This document shows, piece by piece, positions 63,804-64,000 of a stretch of 64,000 nt of DNA (the first letter of the stretch is position 1; every line of letters begins with the position of its first letter). Where the stretch lies: assembly GCF_005116465.1 (NCBI RefSeq), contig NZ_SWBM01000008.1, forward strand, positions 1 to 64,000, written 5' to 3'. The notes under the pieces were generated by a model. That model was not told the DNA's origin. It made no database searches and saw only the letters and a list, made by a program, of their open reading frames with translations. The position numbers and the translations under genes were made by a program. The stretch is from Robertmurraya kyonggiensis (GTDB lineage: Bacteria > Bacillota > Bacilli > Bacillales > Cytobacillaceae).

Positions 63804-64000
63804 TCAAACAGGTTCGTTATCCTCTCGATCCAAAACTTCCTTCAAATCATCCTGCACTGATTCTTTCGCTAGTGGTGCTTTCGAGCGATAAGCCGAGCGG
63901 ATGAGCACATGGGAAGCGACTGGTGCTGTGAGGAATACGAAGAAGATTCCTAGAAATAACCGAATGCTGAAGTAATGCTCTTCTAATAGAAAGAAGAAAA
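63804..64000 (-). CDS. mrpG: Monovalent cation/H+ antiporter subunit G, C-terminal part
   Basis: Partial gene; the 5' end lies beyond the window. The 64 visible codons read HYFSIRLFLGIFFVFLTAPV then ASHVLIRSAYRSKAPL and a charged tail ending DNEPV. LTAPVxxHxLxRxAYR is the MnhG/MrpG fingerprint. MrpG is the smallest subunit of the Na+/H+ antiporter complex MrpA-G that provides alkali and salt tolerance, and it is the last gene of that operon, which fits the terminator directly after it. Confidence 0.85.
   Translation of the reverse strand, partial: FFFLLEEHYFSIRLFLGIFFVFLTAPVASHVLIRSAYRSKAPLAKESVQDDLKEVLDREDNEPV

Overview
The window looks like chromosomal DNA from a low-GC, spore-forming Bacillaceae relative (Bacillus sensu lato). 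It has AT-rich intergenic DNA and strong GGAGG-type ribosome binding sites with frequent TTG/GTG starts. Family members include the TcyP cystine carrier, a YfmM-like ABC-F protein, ComK, CoiA, a Spo0M-like protein and RlmD, and the riboswitch classes and small interspersed repeats are also typical. The species cannot be named from the sequence alone.

Region 1 (1-24.4 kb) is metabolic and transport DNA. A six-gene minus-strand operon (466-5902) couples a SsuABC-like importer with two permeases to an AprA-like FAD flavoprotein and an 8-Cys ferredoxin; its leader contains an intrinsic terminator. Next come a glycerate kinase/EIIA operon and an alpha-glucoside locus: a GH4 6-phospho-alpha-glucosidase diverging from an RpiR regulator and a PTS EIICB. 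Then follow a DUF418 membrane protein, a short Spo0M-like protein, a promoter-driven manganese riboswitch without a recognisable target gene, EcsC/kinase-like genes, an mprF relic, gtrA, fabH, tcyP, a frameshifted MMPL exporter and its MarR-type regulator. Arrays of a 52-bp repeat lie at 1-415, 7978-8090 and 20302-20640.

Region 2 (24.4-39.2 kb) carries a chemoreceptor behind a c-di-GMP-I riboswitch, an SF1 helicase, an HD-GYP protein, formate/nitrite and acetate transporters, an ABC-F ATPase, a ribokinase relic, a CoiA-like protein, a class-I glutamine amidotransferase and an MscS channel. Next is an NAD(P)-binding protein gene broken by one amber codon, and then an alpha/beta-hydrolase reduced to its C-terminus.

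Region 3 (39.5-61.6 kb) is a compact defence island starting at that truncated hydrolase and ending before rlmD. In order it holds: a DUF262 / DUF262-DUF1524 pair; an EcsC-like protein, an orphan PD-(D/E)XK protein, a membrane protein and a convergently overlapping 45-aa proline-rich protein; a ComK homologue; a translationally coupled DGQHR/DndB-like pair; a coiled-coil CHAT protease with an Mrr-like nuclease gene split by an in-frame TGA; a type I restriction system (hsdR-hsdM-hsdS); and a three-gene DUF4297-like nuclease / small middle protein / zinc-hook SMC-type ATPase operon resembling ABC-three-component systems. The CHAT/nuclease module, the DGQHR pair and the ABC-3C-like operon are the best candidates for poorly described systems.

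Region 4 (62-64 kb) returns to core genes: rlmD, a Bacillus-type interspersed repeat, and the 3' end of mrpG running off the window.
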